A stretch of 64,000 nt of DNA, taken from contig JANWVM010000008.1 of assembly GCA_025056115.1 (NCBI GenBank), positions 294-64,293 of the forward strand, given 5' to 3'. Positions 18,671 through 32,477 of the stretch are shown piece after piece; within the stretch, counting starts at the first letter, position 1; each line of letters begins with the position of its first letter. This stretch comes from Gloeomargarita sp. SKYG116. Lineage in GTDB: Bacteria > Cyanobacteriota > Cyanobacteriia > Gloeomargaritales > Gloeomargaritaceae. A program made the position numbers and the translations under genes. Below the pieces are notes generated by a model. It worked only from the letters and a program-made list of their open reading frames with translations. It ran no database searches and had not been told where the DNA came from.

Positions 18671-20251
18671 CTACAACTTCGGCAATGGACACGTTGCAGG
18701 TGCGGCTTTGGGTGTAAACTCAACATCTGGGCCAACGAGCGTGTAGTTTTCTGCTTGGCCGTAAACACGATGCCCTGGTAAATTGACCTGGCTTAACTCT
18801 TTAGTCTTGATGAGTAAAAAGGGACGGGGTGAACGCGCTTGCCAAAACTCTACTAGTTTTTCTTTGGGATGGGCTTCGATGCGCCGGCCACTGTAAAAAT
18901 CCAAGGTTCTCCGGCTGTGATGACGGGAAATATAAACGTCATAGTTGGGTGGGACAAATTCTCTCACCAATTGGGCGACGGGTTTCACAGCAAATTCGGA
19001 GTTGTTCAATTCCCAGTTCCAATAGGGGGTGGTCATCAAAGCTACGATGGATAAGTAAAAGCCCCCTGTTAATATCACCAGAAACTGCCGCTTTTGTCGC
19101 CAGAGATACCAAGTAGTTCCTGCTAGCGTCATCGTTAATATCAGCAGTACTCCGAGCAACTCTAATTGCCCTGCGATTAGCCCGTAGTAAATTCCGGCGC
19201 CAATCGCTCCCACTGTTAAGAACCCAAATACATAAGCCCACCAGCGCGGCCAGATAACTTTGCATTGCCAGATTTGAGTGATGTAGGCTCCCACCGTCAA
19301 GGCAAAAAAGGGATATACGGGCATCACATACCAGGTGATTTTTGTGGTCATCGCTGAGATAACGCCCAGAAATATCCCAGTTCCCAGTAGGCTCAATTTT
19401 GCCCAGGATTCATCCCGTTTTCGACAGGCATTGACCAACCCCAGCGGCCAAAAGAAAAACCAGGGCCAACTGTGGAAAAACAAGTGCTGCACGTAATACC
19501 AGGGGGGACCCGGTTCACCACCAACCACTTCCCAGGTGCGGGCGAGGCTTTGTTTCACCAAGTGCCCTTGGATGAACACAGGACCATAGTGAAGAAGTTG
19601 CAGCATAAACCAACTCAGCCCAGGTAACGTTCCTAACACCAATCCCACCCAAAACCCTGGCTTTTTGAGTACCTGGGGACTATCCCACAGCAAAAAGGCC
19701 AGCGCAATCACCCCCAGCGGCACCGCAATTAACCCTTTGGTCAAGGCCAGCAGTCCCAGCAGCAACCCCATCACCCAACTCCAGCGCACCTGCTGTCGAG
19801 TGAGTGCGGTGGCCACCAATAGCCAGACCAAGCCGGTGACCACTGTGCCATCCAACATCGCCAAGCGCCCGTGTCGCACCACCGGCAACAGGGTCAAAAA
19901 CACCAAAGCTGACCAGCGCGCCGCTAATTCTTGACCAAAGACTTGCCACCCCAAAACGTACATCCCTGGCACAGCCAGCGCACTCAATAAGGCCGCCGGT
20001 AAGCGGGTTGTCCAGTCGGTTATCCCCCCCAAGTGATAGGCAGCAGCGGTTAACCAATGCACCAGCGGCGGTTTGTTGAGATAGGGTTCGCCCATGCGGG
20101 TGGGGAACAACCAGTTGCCCGTGCAAAAAATATCCCGCGCCACCAGAGCAACTTGACCTTCATCCACATCCCGCAGCGGTACATTGTCCAGACGGATCAA
20201 CCACGCCACGAGCGAGAGAACCGTCAACCCCAGGAGCCACCGCCGGTTCAT
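18671..20251 (-). CDS. ArnT-like/GT39 family glycosyltransferase
   Basis: DNVPLRDVDEGQVALVARDIFCTGNWLFPTRMGEPYLNKPPLVHWL, multi-TM; start at 20251 (MNRRWLLGL). Confidence 0.85.
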   Translation of the reverse strand: MNRRWLLGLTVLSLVAWLIRLDNVPLRDVDEGQVALVARDIFCTGNWLFPTRMGEPYLNKPPLVHWLTAAAYHLGGITDWTTRLPAALLSALAVPGMYVLGWQVFGQELAARWSALVFLTLLPVVRHGRLAMLDGTVVTGLVWLLVATALTRQQVRWSWVMGLLLGLLALTKGLIAVPLGVIALAFLLWDSPQVLKKPGFWVGLVLGTLPGLSWFMLQLLHYGPVFIQGHLVKQSLARTWEVVGGEPGPPWYYVQHLFFHSWPWFFFWPLGLVNACRKRDESWAKLSLLGTGIFLGVISAMTTKITWYVMPVYPFFALTVGAYITQIWQCKVIWPRWWAYVFGFLTVGAIGAGIYYGLIAGQLELLGVLLILTMTLAGTTWYLWRQKRQFLVILTGGFYLSIVALMTTPYWNWELNNSEFAVKPVAQLVREFVPPNYDVYISRHHSRRTLDFYSGRRIEAHPKEKLVEFWQARSPRPFLLIKTKELSQVNLPGHRVYGQAENYTLVGPDVEFTPKAAPATCPLPKL

Positions 20252-22911
20252 AGGGCCAGGGAGAGCCACAGGCGACTGGAAAAGCGTTGATCCGGTAATT
20301 TTTCGTAAAACAGTTCGCCGCCCATCTGTTGCACCTGCAACCGGCACAAGAAGAGTTCCCGCATCGGCGACGTGTTCAACACACCCTTGCCCAGGGGGTC
20401 GGGATGGTCTGGGCGCAGTTGCTCCAGCAGCGTTTCGGGGATGGGGCCGTAATCGGTAATCGCGACTTCCATCAGGCCGTTGGGAACAAGTTGGCACCAA
20501 ATATCCACCCGTCCCTGCTGGGGAGAACGCTGGCACGCAAAGCGCAGCAATTCCGCTAGGATAAATTCCAACCGTTCCCCGTCCCCTAGGACCTGCGCTT
20601 TTTCTGGTCCCTGCTGATGCACGCGAAACCAAACTTGCCGTTCACTCATCAGGTCTTGCACCCGCGCCGACACCCGCCGCAATAACCCCGCTAACGGCAC
20701 CGGCTGGAGATGCAGGGACAGGTCGGGTTGCAGCCACCGGCGAGCCTGTTGTGCTTTTGCCGGCCATTGCTCAGGAATCAAGCTGCTTATCTCAGCCGCC
20801 CATTCCGGCCATAGGCATTGCCGCCACCAATCCTGGCACGCCAATTCCAAGTAGCCCTGTTGCCAGTCTTGCAACCGTTGCCTGAAGGACTGCTCCCGCG
20901 CCATGACCTGAGCCAGGACTTGCAAGAGATGAACCGTTGGGGACGGCCAAGGGTCTTGCCCGCGGTCTAGTAACATCAGCAGAGCTTGCGCCGGTTCACC
21001 AATGGGTACGGCTAAAATTCGCTCAATCCCTGGGCCAGTCAACCACCGCCGCGTTTCGGGTTCCAAATCCACGCCACTTTGCACCCAGGGTTCCGATTGG
21101 CGAATGACCTGTTGAATGAACGGATCATCATCGAGCGAAATATCTACGTCGGTTGCCACCGCAAATGGTTCCTGCTGGGGATGGGCGACCACCACTTGAC
21201 CGGTCTGAGCGCCTGCGGCCCACGTCACCAAGGCCACCTGGGGCACGTCCAAGGCTTGGGCCAGATATTGCACCAACGCCGATGGCTTCTCTACCAGTGT
21301 CAACGCCTGCGCCAGCGCTTGGTAGAGACGGGTTTGGGACGCCTGCGCCTGATGGAGGTACCATTGCCGCGCCACTACCCCCAACTGTCGCGCCACCGCC
21401 TGGGCAAATTGACGGTCCTGGAGACGCCAGTCGTAGGGTTGGGAGCAGGTTAAAACCAATAAGATTTCTGGTGGTCGTTCCGGTACCGCATTGGCAGCCA
21501 AGACAGCTTGCACCCCTTGATTCTGCAGGGTTTGCCGCCAGGTCATCAGTTTTAAGTCCGTTTGCCAGTTGGGGACAGCCAGCACGGGATGGTCGCGGCT
21601 CAAGGCTTCGTAATCGAGTTCGTATAGGGCGGCCAATGGTCCTACAATCGGTCGCTTCTTGAAACTCTGATGCACGATGTCGTAGTGACGGCTGTCAGGA
21701 TTCTGGTGCAACAACAACCAGCGGTCGCCCGGTAGATGCTGGTCGAGAATTTGTCCCGCCGTTTTGAGCGCCTGTTGCCAGTCTTGTGTGCCGTAAATCG
21801 CTTGGGCGATGCCGATATGCACCTTCTGTTCAGTTTCCAGTCGCATCAGGGTTTGGGATAAATCGGCCAGGGGCGATAGCAGCGCAATGAGTTGGGCGAC
21901 GCCCTGAACAGCCGTCTCGGCAAAGGCATCCCAGGGTCGCGGTTGACGACTCAAACAGGCGCAAAACCCCAGCAACTGTTTCGATTCAGGGGCATAGATG
22001 GGAGCGGCAATGAGGGCTTGGGCGTGGTACTGCTGCCAAAACTGGGCACCGATGGCCATCCGTTCTGCCTGGCTTGCATCGGGAATCACGACTCTTTCGG
22101 CCAGCAACAATTCTTGGTACAGCCCTTGCAGCACCGCTAGGGGGATCACGTCGTCCCGACGTAAACGGGGGGCGCTGGCTTTCAGGGTGAACTGACTGGC
22201 GCGTTCGTCGTAGGTGTACAGCAGGGTTTGGTCCGCTCCCACCGCCTGGTGCAGTTGTTCGATGACCAAGGCCAAGCGTTCGTGGTACCCCTTTTGCTGG
22301 CGACATTTGTCCATCACTTGGATGAGAAATTCCCCCGCCTGCTGGGTTTGTTGCCGTTTCTGCCGCTCCTGTAGCCGTTGCAATTGCTGGGTCAGTTCGC
22401 TGAGAAACAAACGCACCCGCAGCTTGCCATCCGGTCGCAGGGTCGCCCCCCACTCGGAAATCCCCAAAAAGGCAATGCCCATACCCCCCGGCAATGGGTA
22501 CACACTTGCCCCCACCGGTCGCCAGCGACTCATCCGATGGACCCATTCGCCCCGGCGGGCTTCTTTGTTCCAGTCGGGAATATCGAGTGGTTGTCCCTGT
22601 TCCAATACCTGTTGCCAGACATCGCCCGCTATGATTTCCAACCGCTGGCGCAATAACGTCCCTTCTTCCTTGGGGTTGGGCACCACGCCATCGCGTCCCA
22701 CCAGGGTTTTGCGCACAGGGTCGTAACTGGCCAGCCATACCCACACCTGTCCCTGGCGTCCATTGACGGCCAACGCCGCTTGCAACTCTTGGGCCAAGTA
22801 CGCCGCACCCTGATGCCAGACCTGTTCCAGGGCGGTGGTGGCCTGCAATTTCTCTATCGCTTGCACCAGCGCTTGCAAACAGGCTTCGTCATTCGACGTT
22901 GCGGCTGACAA
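20248..22911 (-). CDS. Multi-GAF sensor protein with degenerate HATPase-like C-terminus
   Basis: 887 aa with repeated GAF-like segments; C-terminal LEFILAELLRFACQRSPQQGRVDIW...VAITDYGPIPETLLEQL resembles HATPase; no convincing HisKA box. Confidence 0.65.
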   Translation of the reverse strand: MSAATSNDEACLQALVQAIEKLQATTALEQVWHQGAAYLAQELQAALAVNGRQGQVWVWLASYDPVRKTLVGRDGVVPNPKEEGTLLRQRLEIIAGDVWQQVLEQGQPLDIPDWNKEARRGEWVHRMSRWRPVGASVYPLPGGMGIAFLGISEWGATLRPDGKLRVRLFLSELTQQLQRLQERQKRQQTQQAGEFLIQVMDKCRQQKGYHERLALVIEQLHQAVGADQTLLYTYDERASQFTLKASAPRLRRDDVIPLAVLQGLYQELLLAERVVIPDASQAERMAIGAQFWQQYHAQALIAAPIYAPESKQLLGFCACLSRQPRPWDAFAETAVQGVAQLIALLSPLADLSQTLMRLETEQKVHIGIAQAIYGTQDWQQALKTAGQILDQHLPGDRWLLLHQNPDSRHYDIVHQSFKKRPIVGPLAALYELDYEALSRDHPVLAVPNWQTDLKLMTWRQTLQNQGVQAVLAANAVPERPPEILLVLTCSQPYDWRLQDRQFAQAVARQLGVVARQWYLHQAQASQTRLYQALAQALTLVEKPSALVQYLAQALDVPQVALVTWAAGAQTGQVVVAHPQQEPFAVATDVDISLDDDPFIQQVIRQSEPWVQSGVDLEPETRRWLTGPGIERILAVPIGEPAQALLMLLDRGQDPWPSPTVHLLQVLAQVMAREQSFRQRLQDWQQGYLELACQDWWRQCLWPEWAAEISSLIPEQWPAKAQQARRWLQPDLSLHLQPVPLAGLLRRVSARVQDLMSERQVWFRVHQQGPEKAQVLGDGERLEFILAELLRFACQRSPQQGRVDIWCQLVPNGLMEVAITDYGPIPETLLEQLRPDHPDPLGKGVLNTSPMRELFLCRLQVQQMGGELFYEKLPDQRFSSRLWLSLAL

Positions 22912-22952
22912 CGGTATGGACTCCGAACCCCACTCCCTTCAGCTTATCAGGG

Positions 22953-24740
22953 TCACAGCGTTGCTTCTAGCCGGTCCAGCAATTCCGCAATCGTGTCCAA
23001 AGCCGCCGTGATCGTCGCCGGTTGCGTTAAATCCACCCCCACGTACTGTCGTAGTGCTGCAATCTGGTCCTGGGAGCCGCCGCTGGCCAGCAACTCCAAA
23101 TAACCGGGGATAAAGTCCTGACCGTGCTGGCGATATTGCTGGTAACAGGCCAGGCTCACAATGCTGGACGCTGTGTACTGGTAGCAATAAAAGGGTTTGA
23201 AAAAGATGTGACTAATCCGCGCCCAGTCCACCGCGTGTTCCGGCAAAACGTCCACGGTGTCACCACACAGTTGTTGATAGAGGGCCAGCCAGGTTTGATT
23301 GACAAATTCGTGGTCAAAACTTCCTTGGGCGGCCCGTTCATGAATCGCTAATTCCAAGCGGCTAATGGTGCTTTGCCGGAACAACAAATTCAATTGGTCT
23401 TCAATCAAGCGCACCAGCAACACGCGCTGTAAATCCCGCTGGTCATGGGCTTGGGCCAGTAAATAGTCCAGCAGTAATAACTCGTTAAAGACCGATGCCA
23501 CTTCCGCCAAGACCATCGGGGGATTGCTGTTGAAATAGGTTTGGTTTTCCCCAATCCAGGCGAAATGCAACCCATGCCCGAGTTCATGGGCCAGCGTGAA
23601 CAGGGAATTGTAATCATCGGTGTACGAAAGCAGCAGAAAACTATTTTTGCCATGCACGTAGGAACAAAAGGCCCCGCCCTGTTTCCCCGGTCGCACTTGG
23701 GCATCCACCCACCGCCGCCGGAAAAATGTTTCCGCCCGTTGCCGGTACGCCGGACTGAATTGCCCCAACGCCGCCAGCAGCAGTTCCACCCCCCGGTCGT
23801 AGTCCACCTGCAAGTCCACTGGTTGCGTGGTTGGCCAAGGCGCTATCACGTCACAGGTGCGGATTTTCATCCCCAGCACGTCGCCCTTGCGCCGGTAGTA
23901 GCGTTGAAATAGGTCGTAACGCGCCGCTGTCCCCTGCATGATGGCGTTGAACACCGTTTCCGGCACTTCATCGGCCAGCAATTGCTTCGCCAGGGTGGAG
24001 GGATACCCCCGCATCTGGTTTTCCAACCGGTGGTCCTGGGCAATGGTGTTGAGGATGTAGCCGTAGAGCAGGTTGTGTTCGGCCAACTGCTCCCGGATGC
24101 TGGTGTAGGCCTGGTAACGGGTGTCGGGGTTGGGATGCATCAGCAACGCGCCCAGTTCTGCTTCCAGTTGGGCGGTTTTGCCTTCAGGCGTGGTCACGGG
24201 ACGGTAACGCAGCGACCCCTGGTGCAACGTATGCAACTGGATAAACGCCTGCCGCCCCGTCAAACTGTCCTGGTTGCGGGTTTGTTCCACCGCTTCGGGG
24301 AGTTGGTAGGGCTGGGTCAACTGTAGGCGCTCCAGGTAGTGCCGGTAAGTCGCCAGCACGGGTGAGGCGGCCAAAGCGGCGAGTTGTTCGGATGGAAGTT
24401 GTTGCAATTCCAGCGCGAAAAACAACACCTGGTTTTCGATGGCTGTAGCTGCCTGGCGCACGTGGTCCAAAACTTGCCGCGCTTGGGTATGGCGGGTGTC
24501 AGCGGCAAAGCGCAGCGCCGGATAGGCCCAGCAGTATCCCAGCCGCTCCCATAGGGCTTCCAACGTTTGCAGCGCCGTGCGCACCTGTTCGGGCGTGAGT
24601 TCCGCCACCCGCCCCCGGTACTGCTGGCGAAAGGTGGTCGCTTGCGCTTGCAGGTTCTGTAAATCCTGTTTCAAGCGAGGGTCGTCCAAGTCCTGGTACA
24701 GCGCGGACAAATCCCACTCGCGGGCGTAGGTGACTGTCAT
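22953..24740 (-). CDS. pepF: Oligoendopeptidase F (M3 family)
   Basis: HELGHGLHF zinc motif; family length and C-terminal pattern. Confidence 0.92.
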   Translation of the reverse strand: MTVTYAREWDLSALYQDLDDPRLKQDLQNLQAQATTFRQQYRGRVAELTPEQVRTALQTLEALWERLGYCWAYPALRFAADTRHTQARQVLDHVRQAATAIENQVLFFALELQQLPSEQLAALAASPVLATYRHYLERLQLTQPYQLPEAVEQTRNQDSLTGRQAFIQLHTLHQGSLRYRPVTTPEGKTAQLEAELGALLMHPNPDTRYQAYTSIREQLAEHNLLYGYILNTIAQDHRLENQMRGYPSTLAKQLLADEVPETVFNAIMQGTAARYDLFQRYYRRKGDVLGMKIRTCDVIAPWPTTQPVDLQVDYDRGVELLLAALGQFSPAYRQRAETFFRRRWVDAQVRPGKQGGAFCSYVHGKNSFLLLSYTDDYNSLFTLAHELGHGLHFAWIGENQTYFNSNPPMVLAEVASVFNELLLLDYLLAQAHDQRDLQRVLLVRLIEDQLNLLFRQSTISRLELAIHERAAQGSFDHEFVNQTWLALYQQLCGDTVDVLPEHAVDWARISHIFFKPFYCYQYTASSIVSLACYQQYRQHGQDFIPGYLELLASGGSQDQIAALRQYVGVDLTQPATITAALDTIAELLDRLEATL

Positions 24741-24755
24741 AACCCATCGCTCCGA

Positions 24756-25484
24756 TTACTTTTCCCATGATGCCGCAACCAGGGCCAGAGCGACCACCGG
24801 CGCCGTAACGCTACGGAGCACCCGCCTGCCCAAGGAAACCAACGTCGCCCCCTGCGCTCGGAACCAGGCCATTTCAGCGTCGCTCCACCCCCCTTCCGGC
24901 CCGATGCATAGCGCCAGCGGTTCCGGTTCTGGACCGAGTACATCGCGCAGGTGGGGAGCATTGGTATCCAGCGCACACACCAAACAGCGCATTGTCGCCA
25001 CTTGCGACCAGGCATCGGCCAGCGATTGGGCGGGCGCAATCCGAGGAATCCACTGGCGCCAGGACTGTTCGGCGGCTTCCGTGGCGATGCGTTGCCAGCG
25101 CTGGTGGCGTGCCGGACTGGGGTGGACTTGGGTGCGTTCGGTTAGCAGGGGAATGATCTGCCGCACACCCAATTCCGTGGTCTGGCGGATCACCTGTTCT
25201 ATCCCATCGCCCTTGGGAATTCCCATCAGAAGTGCGACGGGTGCCGGGAGTTCACAGTCCACAGGCAGCGGTTCCCCGAGTTGCGCGCGGGATGGGCCAG
25301 TTAATTGCGCCAGCCACCAGTGCCCCTGGCCGTCCATAGCGATAAAGGAGTCTCCGGTTCGCAGGCGCAGGACTCGTTCCAGGTAATGGCGTTGCCCAGG
25401 CGTAAGTTGCACCTGCTGGTCCTGGATTTGCTGGGGCTGGATGGCGAGTCGCTGGTACTGGCGTAGGTCGCGTCCATCGGGCAT
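24756..25484 (-). CDS. rsmE: 16S rRNA (uracil1498-N3)-methyltransferase
   Basis: HYLERVLRLRTGDSF, GIEQVIRQTTELGVRQIIPLLTERT, CIGPEGGWSDAEM. Confidence 0.92.
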   Translation of the reverse strand: MPDGRDLRQYQRLAIQPQQIQDQQVQLTPGQRHYLERVLRLRTGDSFIAMDGQGHWWLAQLTGPSRAQLGEPLPVDCELPAPVALLMGIPKGDGIEQVIRQTTELGVRQIIPLLTERTQVHPSPARHQRWQRIATEAAEQSWRQWIPRIAPAQSLADAWSQVATMRCLVCALDTNAPHLRDVLGPEPEPLALCIGPEGGWSDAEMAWFRAQGATLVSLGRRVLRSVTAPVVALALVAASWEK

Positions 25485-25489
25485 GGAAG

Positions 25490-26557
25490 TCAGCGCGCTG
25501 GTTGGGCAAACACGCGCACCCCTTCCGGTTTGACCCGCAGTCGCACGCGCGTTCCGGCTGGTAGGAGGGGTCCCTGGCGCACCCGTGCATGCAATTCCCG
25601 CCCCGATGGCGTGGTCAAACAGTAGCGATATTCGCGCCCGAGAAACTGCCCATCCTGGACCACCGATTCGCCGTGGTCATCGGGTTCTAGGCACACACTC
25701 TCCTGGGGAATCATCAACTCGCAAGGGCTGGCAACCGGTTCTGGCGCTGGCAAATCCGTCACCAAACCAATGTCCGTTTGCCAGGTGGCATTTCCTTGGG
25801 GCACCGCCGGCAACCAGTTCGCCTGGGTCACCAATTCCGCCACCACCCGCGACGCCGGATTTTGGTAGAGTTCCGCGGGCGTCCCGACCTGTTCAATCCG
25901 TCCCTGGTGCAACACCGCCACCCGGTCGCACACAGCAAAGGCTTCTTCCTGGTCGTGGGTGACGAAAATCCCGCCGGTGCCGGTGCGCTTGAGAATCCGC
26001 CGGATTTCGTGCCGCAGTTGTTGCCGAACCTGGGCATCCAAGTTGGACAGGGGTTCATCCAGCAGGAGCAAGCGGGGATGGGGAGCCAAGGCCCGCGCCA
26101 GCGCCACCCGCTGTTGTTGACCGCCCGAGAGCTGATGGGGATAGCGGTTGCCGTAGTCTTGCAATTTCACCAGCTCTAAAACCTGCCGGACCCGTTCTTG
26201 ACGCGCCGCTGGTGAAAGATGTCCCAGCCCAAACGCGACATTTTTCCAAACCCGCAGGTGCGGGAACAGGGCAAAATCCTGAAACACCATCCCTACCCGG
26301 CGCTGCTCGGGCGGCACCCATTGCCCGTCACCGGCGACTGGCTGACCTGCGAGCGCAATCCTACCGCTGGTGGGTGCTATAAAACCAGCAATTAATCGCA
26401 GTAAGGTGGTTTTGCCACAGCCCGACGCCCCGAGCAAGCCAAGGATTTCCCCCGGCGCGAGGGTCAAGTGAATATCCATCAAAGTGGGCTGCTTCTGGCG
26501 CGGAAACCAATAGCTCAAGCCGGTGACCTGAAGAAGTGGTGTCGCTATTGTGGGCAT
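25490..26557 (-). CDS. ABC transporter ATP-binding protein (Fe(III)/FbpC-like)
   Basis: LLGASGCGKTTLLRLIAGF, LSGGQQQRVALARAL, LLLDEPLSNLD, C-terminal TOBE-like region. Confidence 0.88.
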   Translation of the reverse strand: MPTIATPLLQVTGLSYWFPRQKQPTLMDIHLTLAPGEILGLLGASGCGKTTLLRLIAGFIAPTSGRIALAGQPVAGDGQWVPPEQRRVGMVFQDFALFPHLRVWKNVAFGLGHLSPAARQERVRQVLELVKLQDYGNRYPHQLSGGQQQRVALARALAPHPRLLLLDEPLSNLDAQVRQQLRHEIRRILKRTGTGGIFVTHDQEEAFAVCDRVAVLHQGRIEQVGTPAELYQNPASRVVAELVTQANWLPAVPQGNATWQTDIGLVTDLPAPEPVASPCELMIPQESVCLEPDDHGESVVQDGQFLGREYRYCLTTPSGRELHARVRQGPLLPAGTRVRLRVKPEGVRVFAQPAR

Positions 26558-26613
26558 TTTGGCGTCACCTTTATTGCAAAATAAGTTCAACAGATCGTAC
26601 TCCAGTGTAAGGC

Positions 26614-28218
26614 ATGGTGCATCCGTTGCGGCAATGGTCGTCGGTTTGGTTTTGGGGTGGTTTGCTCGTCGCCGGTTTGTTTCTGATCCCCGTCTTGGTG
26701 GTGCTGGCCAGCGTCTTTACGCCCCGCCCAGAGGTGTGGCAACACCTGCTGAGCACGGTTTTACCAGAGTACATCACTAATACGCTCATCCTGGCCGCTG
26801 GCGTAAGTATTGGCGTGGTAGTTATGGGGGTCGCAACGGCCTGGCTGGTAGGCGTTTGTGAATTTCCAGGGCGACGGTTTTGGGAATGGGCGCTGGTGTT
26901 GCCCTTTGCCGCGCCGGCCTATGTGCTGGCCTTTGCCTACGCGGAATTGCTGGAGGTGTTTGGGCCGGTGCAGCGCTGGTTGCGCCAGGTGACGGGCTGG
27001 CAAGTGGGACAGTACTGGTTCCCGAATATCCGGTCGTTGCCAGGGGCCATCGTGATGTTTATCTGCGTGCTGTACCCCTACGTCTATCTGCTGGCGCGGG
27101 TGAGTTTCCGGCAACAGTCGCGGGCCTTGGTAGAAGCGAGCCGGTTACTGGGGCATTCCCCCTGGGGAACCTTTTGGCGGGTGGCTTTGCCCCTGGCGCG
27201 TCCGGCGGTCATGGCGGGGTTGGCACTGGCGCTGATGGAGACCCTGGCGGACTTTGGCGTGGTGGATTATTTTGGAGTGCCGGTTTTGACGACGGGTATT
27301 TACCGCACCTGGTTCAACATGGGGGACCGCATTGCTGCTACCCAGTTGTCGGTGTGTTTACTGCTGTTCGTCTTTGCTCTCATGGCGCTGGAGTTAGCGT
27401 CCCGTCGCCAGGCCCGTTATGCCGACAAAGGGAGCAGCGAACTGGCCACCCGGATTGTGCTCAAGGGCCAAGCAGCAGTAGCGGCCTGGTGGACCTGCGC
27501 TCTGCCGGTGGTGATTGGGTTTGGCATCCCTGGCGGGGTTTTGGTGGAATTGGCGGTGCGCTACCGGCTGGAAACCTTCGACGCCACGTTTTGGGAATCG
27601 GTGCGGAATACGAGCCTGCTGGCATCCATCACGGCGGTGTTGGCCCTGGCTATTGCCCTGTTTCTCGGCTACGGGCAACGGTTGCTAGGGGGCGGTGCGG
27701 TGGCATGGCTATCCCGGCTAGCAGCAATGGGTTATGCGGTGCCCGGGTCGGTGATTGGCGTGGGCATTTTGATCACCCTGGGTTGGCTAGACCGCACGCT
27801 GGGACGGATGGTGGTGGGGGGCACCGTCGCCGCCTTGATTTTTGCCTATCTGGTGCGTTACTTGGCGTTGGCGCTGGGGTCAGTAGAAGCAGCGTTGGCC
27901 CGGATTGCGCCGGAATTGGACGAGGCTGCGCGGAGCCTGGGACATAAACCCTGGAGTGCGCTGGTGCGGGTGCATGTACCTTTGATGGCGGGAACCCTGG
28001 TGAGCGCCGCGATTTTGGTGTTCGTGGACGTGGTGAAGGAATTGCCGGCAACGATTATCATCCGTCCCTTCGGCTTCGACACGCTGGCAATTCGGGTGTA
28101 CCGGTATGCCCAGGATTCGCGGTTGATGGAAGCGTCCGGCCCGGCACTGGCGCTAGTGGTGGTGGGGATGATTCCCGTGTTGCTGCTGTGCCGCCAGATC
28201 GCCCGCGAGTCGGATTAG
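26614..28218 (+). CDS. ABC transporter permease (Fe(III)/FbpB-like, fused two-module)
   Basis: Two BPD_transp modules with EAA loops (EASRLLGHSPWGTFWRVALPLARP; EAARSLGHKPWSALVRVHVPLM). Confidence 0.87.
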   Translation: MVHPLRQWSSVWFWGGLLVAGLFLIPVLVVLASVFTPRPEVWQHLLSTVLPEYITNTLILAAGVSIGVVVMGVATAWLVGVCEFPGRRFWEWALVLPFAAPAYVLAFAYAELLEVFGPVQRWLRQVTGWQVGQYWFPNIRSLPGAIVMFICVLYPYVYLLARVSFRQQSRALVEASRLLGHSPWGTFWRVALPLARPAVMAGLALALMETLADFGVVDYFGVPVLTTGIYRTWFNMGDRIAATQLSVCLLLFVFALMALELASRRQARYADKGSSELATRIVLKGQAAVAAWWTCALPVVIGFGIPGGVLVELAVRYRLETFDATFWESVRNTSLLASITAVLALAIALFLGYGQRLLGGGAVAWLSRLAAMGYAVPGSVIGVGILITLGWLDRTLGRMVVGGTVAALIFAYLVRYLALALGSVEAALARIAPELDEAARSLGHKPWSALVRVHVPLMAGTLVSAAILVFVDVVKELPATIIIRPFGFDTLAIRVYRYAQDSRLMEASGPALALVVVGMIPVLLLCRQIARESD

Positions 28219-29105
28219 GCGCCAATGGCGGTGAAAAAATCCTGGACTTTTTGCCAGGTGTAAGGGAGCAAATCGGGCCGGTCGGCATCCAACCGCACCA
28301 ATCCCGCCTGGGCGCGAAACCAGGTGCGTTGTTGCTTGGCGAGGCGACGGGTGTGGCGGATCAGCAGGGCTTGGGCTTGTTCCAGGTCTATTGTCCCTTC
28401 CAGATAGGCGCCCACTTCCCGGTAGCCCAGCGTTTTCAGCAAGGGCAGGTCTGGCCCATATTTCTGGCGCAAAGCAGCGGTTTCTTCCACAAGCCCCTGG
28501 GCAAACATCCGCTGGGTGCGCTGGGCAATCCGTTGGGCCAGGAACTCGCTATCCAGGTACAGAAACAGCACCGGATAGGTGGGGGGTCGTTGACCTTGCA
28601 GGTGAGAAAGGGGCACGCCCGTCACGTAATAGACTTCCAAAGCCCGCAGGGTGCGCACGGTGTCGTGGGGATGGATTTTGGCGGCGCTGGCCGGGTCCAC
28701 CTGTTGCAGGAATTGATAGCGCTCCCTTTGGCTGTAGGTCGAGAGCTGTCGCCGCAAGTCGGGTTGGGGTGCCACCGGCGGAATGGTCAAGCCCTGCACC
28801 ACGGCCTGGATGTACAACCCGCTCCCCCCAACCAGCAACGGCGTCACGCCCCGGCGATGGCAATCGGCAATCAGCGCTTGGGCGGCCTGTTGATACTCGG
28901 CAACCGTCACAGCCACTGTCGGCGGTACCCAGTCAATCAGGTAATGGGGCGCCAGCATTCGTTGCGCAGGGGTGGGTTTGGCCGTGCCGATGTTGAACTC
29001 CTGATAAATCTGGCGAGAGTCAGCGTTGATAATCACACTGTTGAGCTTTTGTGCTAAAGCAATCCCCAGGTCGGTTTTGCCACTGGCGGTCGGCCCTGCA
29101 ATCAC
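28215..29105 (-). CDS. miaA: tRNA dimethylallyltransferase
   Basis: IAGPTASGKTDLGIALAQ...INADSRQIYQEFNIGTAKP; GTG start. Confidence 0.93.
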   Translation of the reverse strand: MIAGPTASGKTDLGIALAQKLNSVIINADSRQIYQEFNIGTAKPTPAQRMLAPHYLIDWVPPTVAVTVAEYQQAAQALIADCHRRGVTPLLVGGSGLYIQAVVQGLTIPPVAPQPDLRRQLSTYSQRERYQFLQQVDPASAAKIHPHDTVRTLRALEVYYVTGVPLSHLQGQRPPTYPVLFLYLDSEFLAQRIAQRTQRMFAQGLVEETAALRQKYGPDLPLLKTLGYREVGAYLEGTIDLEQAQALLIRHTRRLAKQQRTWFRAQAGLVRLDADRPDLLPYTWQKVQDFFTAIGA

Positions 29106-29202
29106 AATAAGAGCCAGGATTCCACCCCCCTAGCAAATGGCTGCTCATTTCCATTCTGCAGGAGATTTTAGGCGTTTTGTGCTAAGATTAGCTCAGATTT
29201 GA

Positions 29203-32294
<3,092 letters not shown>

Positions 32295-32477
32295 ACCGTT
32301 GGGTATCGTTAATTCCCCAGCATAACCCAGGCGCTGATGGCCCGCGATGCCTTGACGATGGCGCTAGGCTTGCTCTATGATCCACGCTGGTACAATCTGA
32401 GCGGGCGGAAAAAGCGCCTCTACAGTAGCCGGTTAGCTAGAAGGGCTAGCCGTGTCTAAATCTGAGTGGAGGTTAAG

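Noticed and set aside
26880-27947. 355 aa Gly-rich plus-strand ORF in the iron permease
   Set aside because: Out-of-frame shadow of the fused permease; low-complexity composition.
28188-29057. 289 aa plus-strand ORF opposite miaA
   Set aside because: Antisense to a well-supported miaA; no recognisable domain; typical GC-rich shadow ORF.
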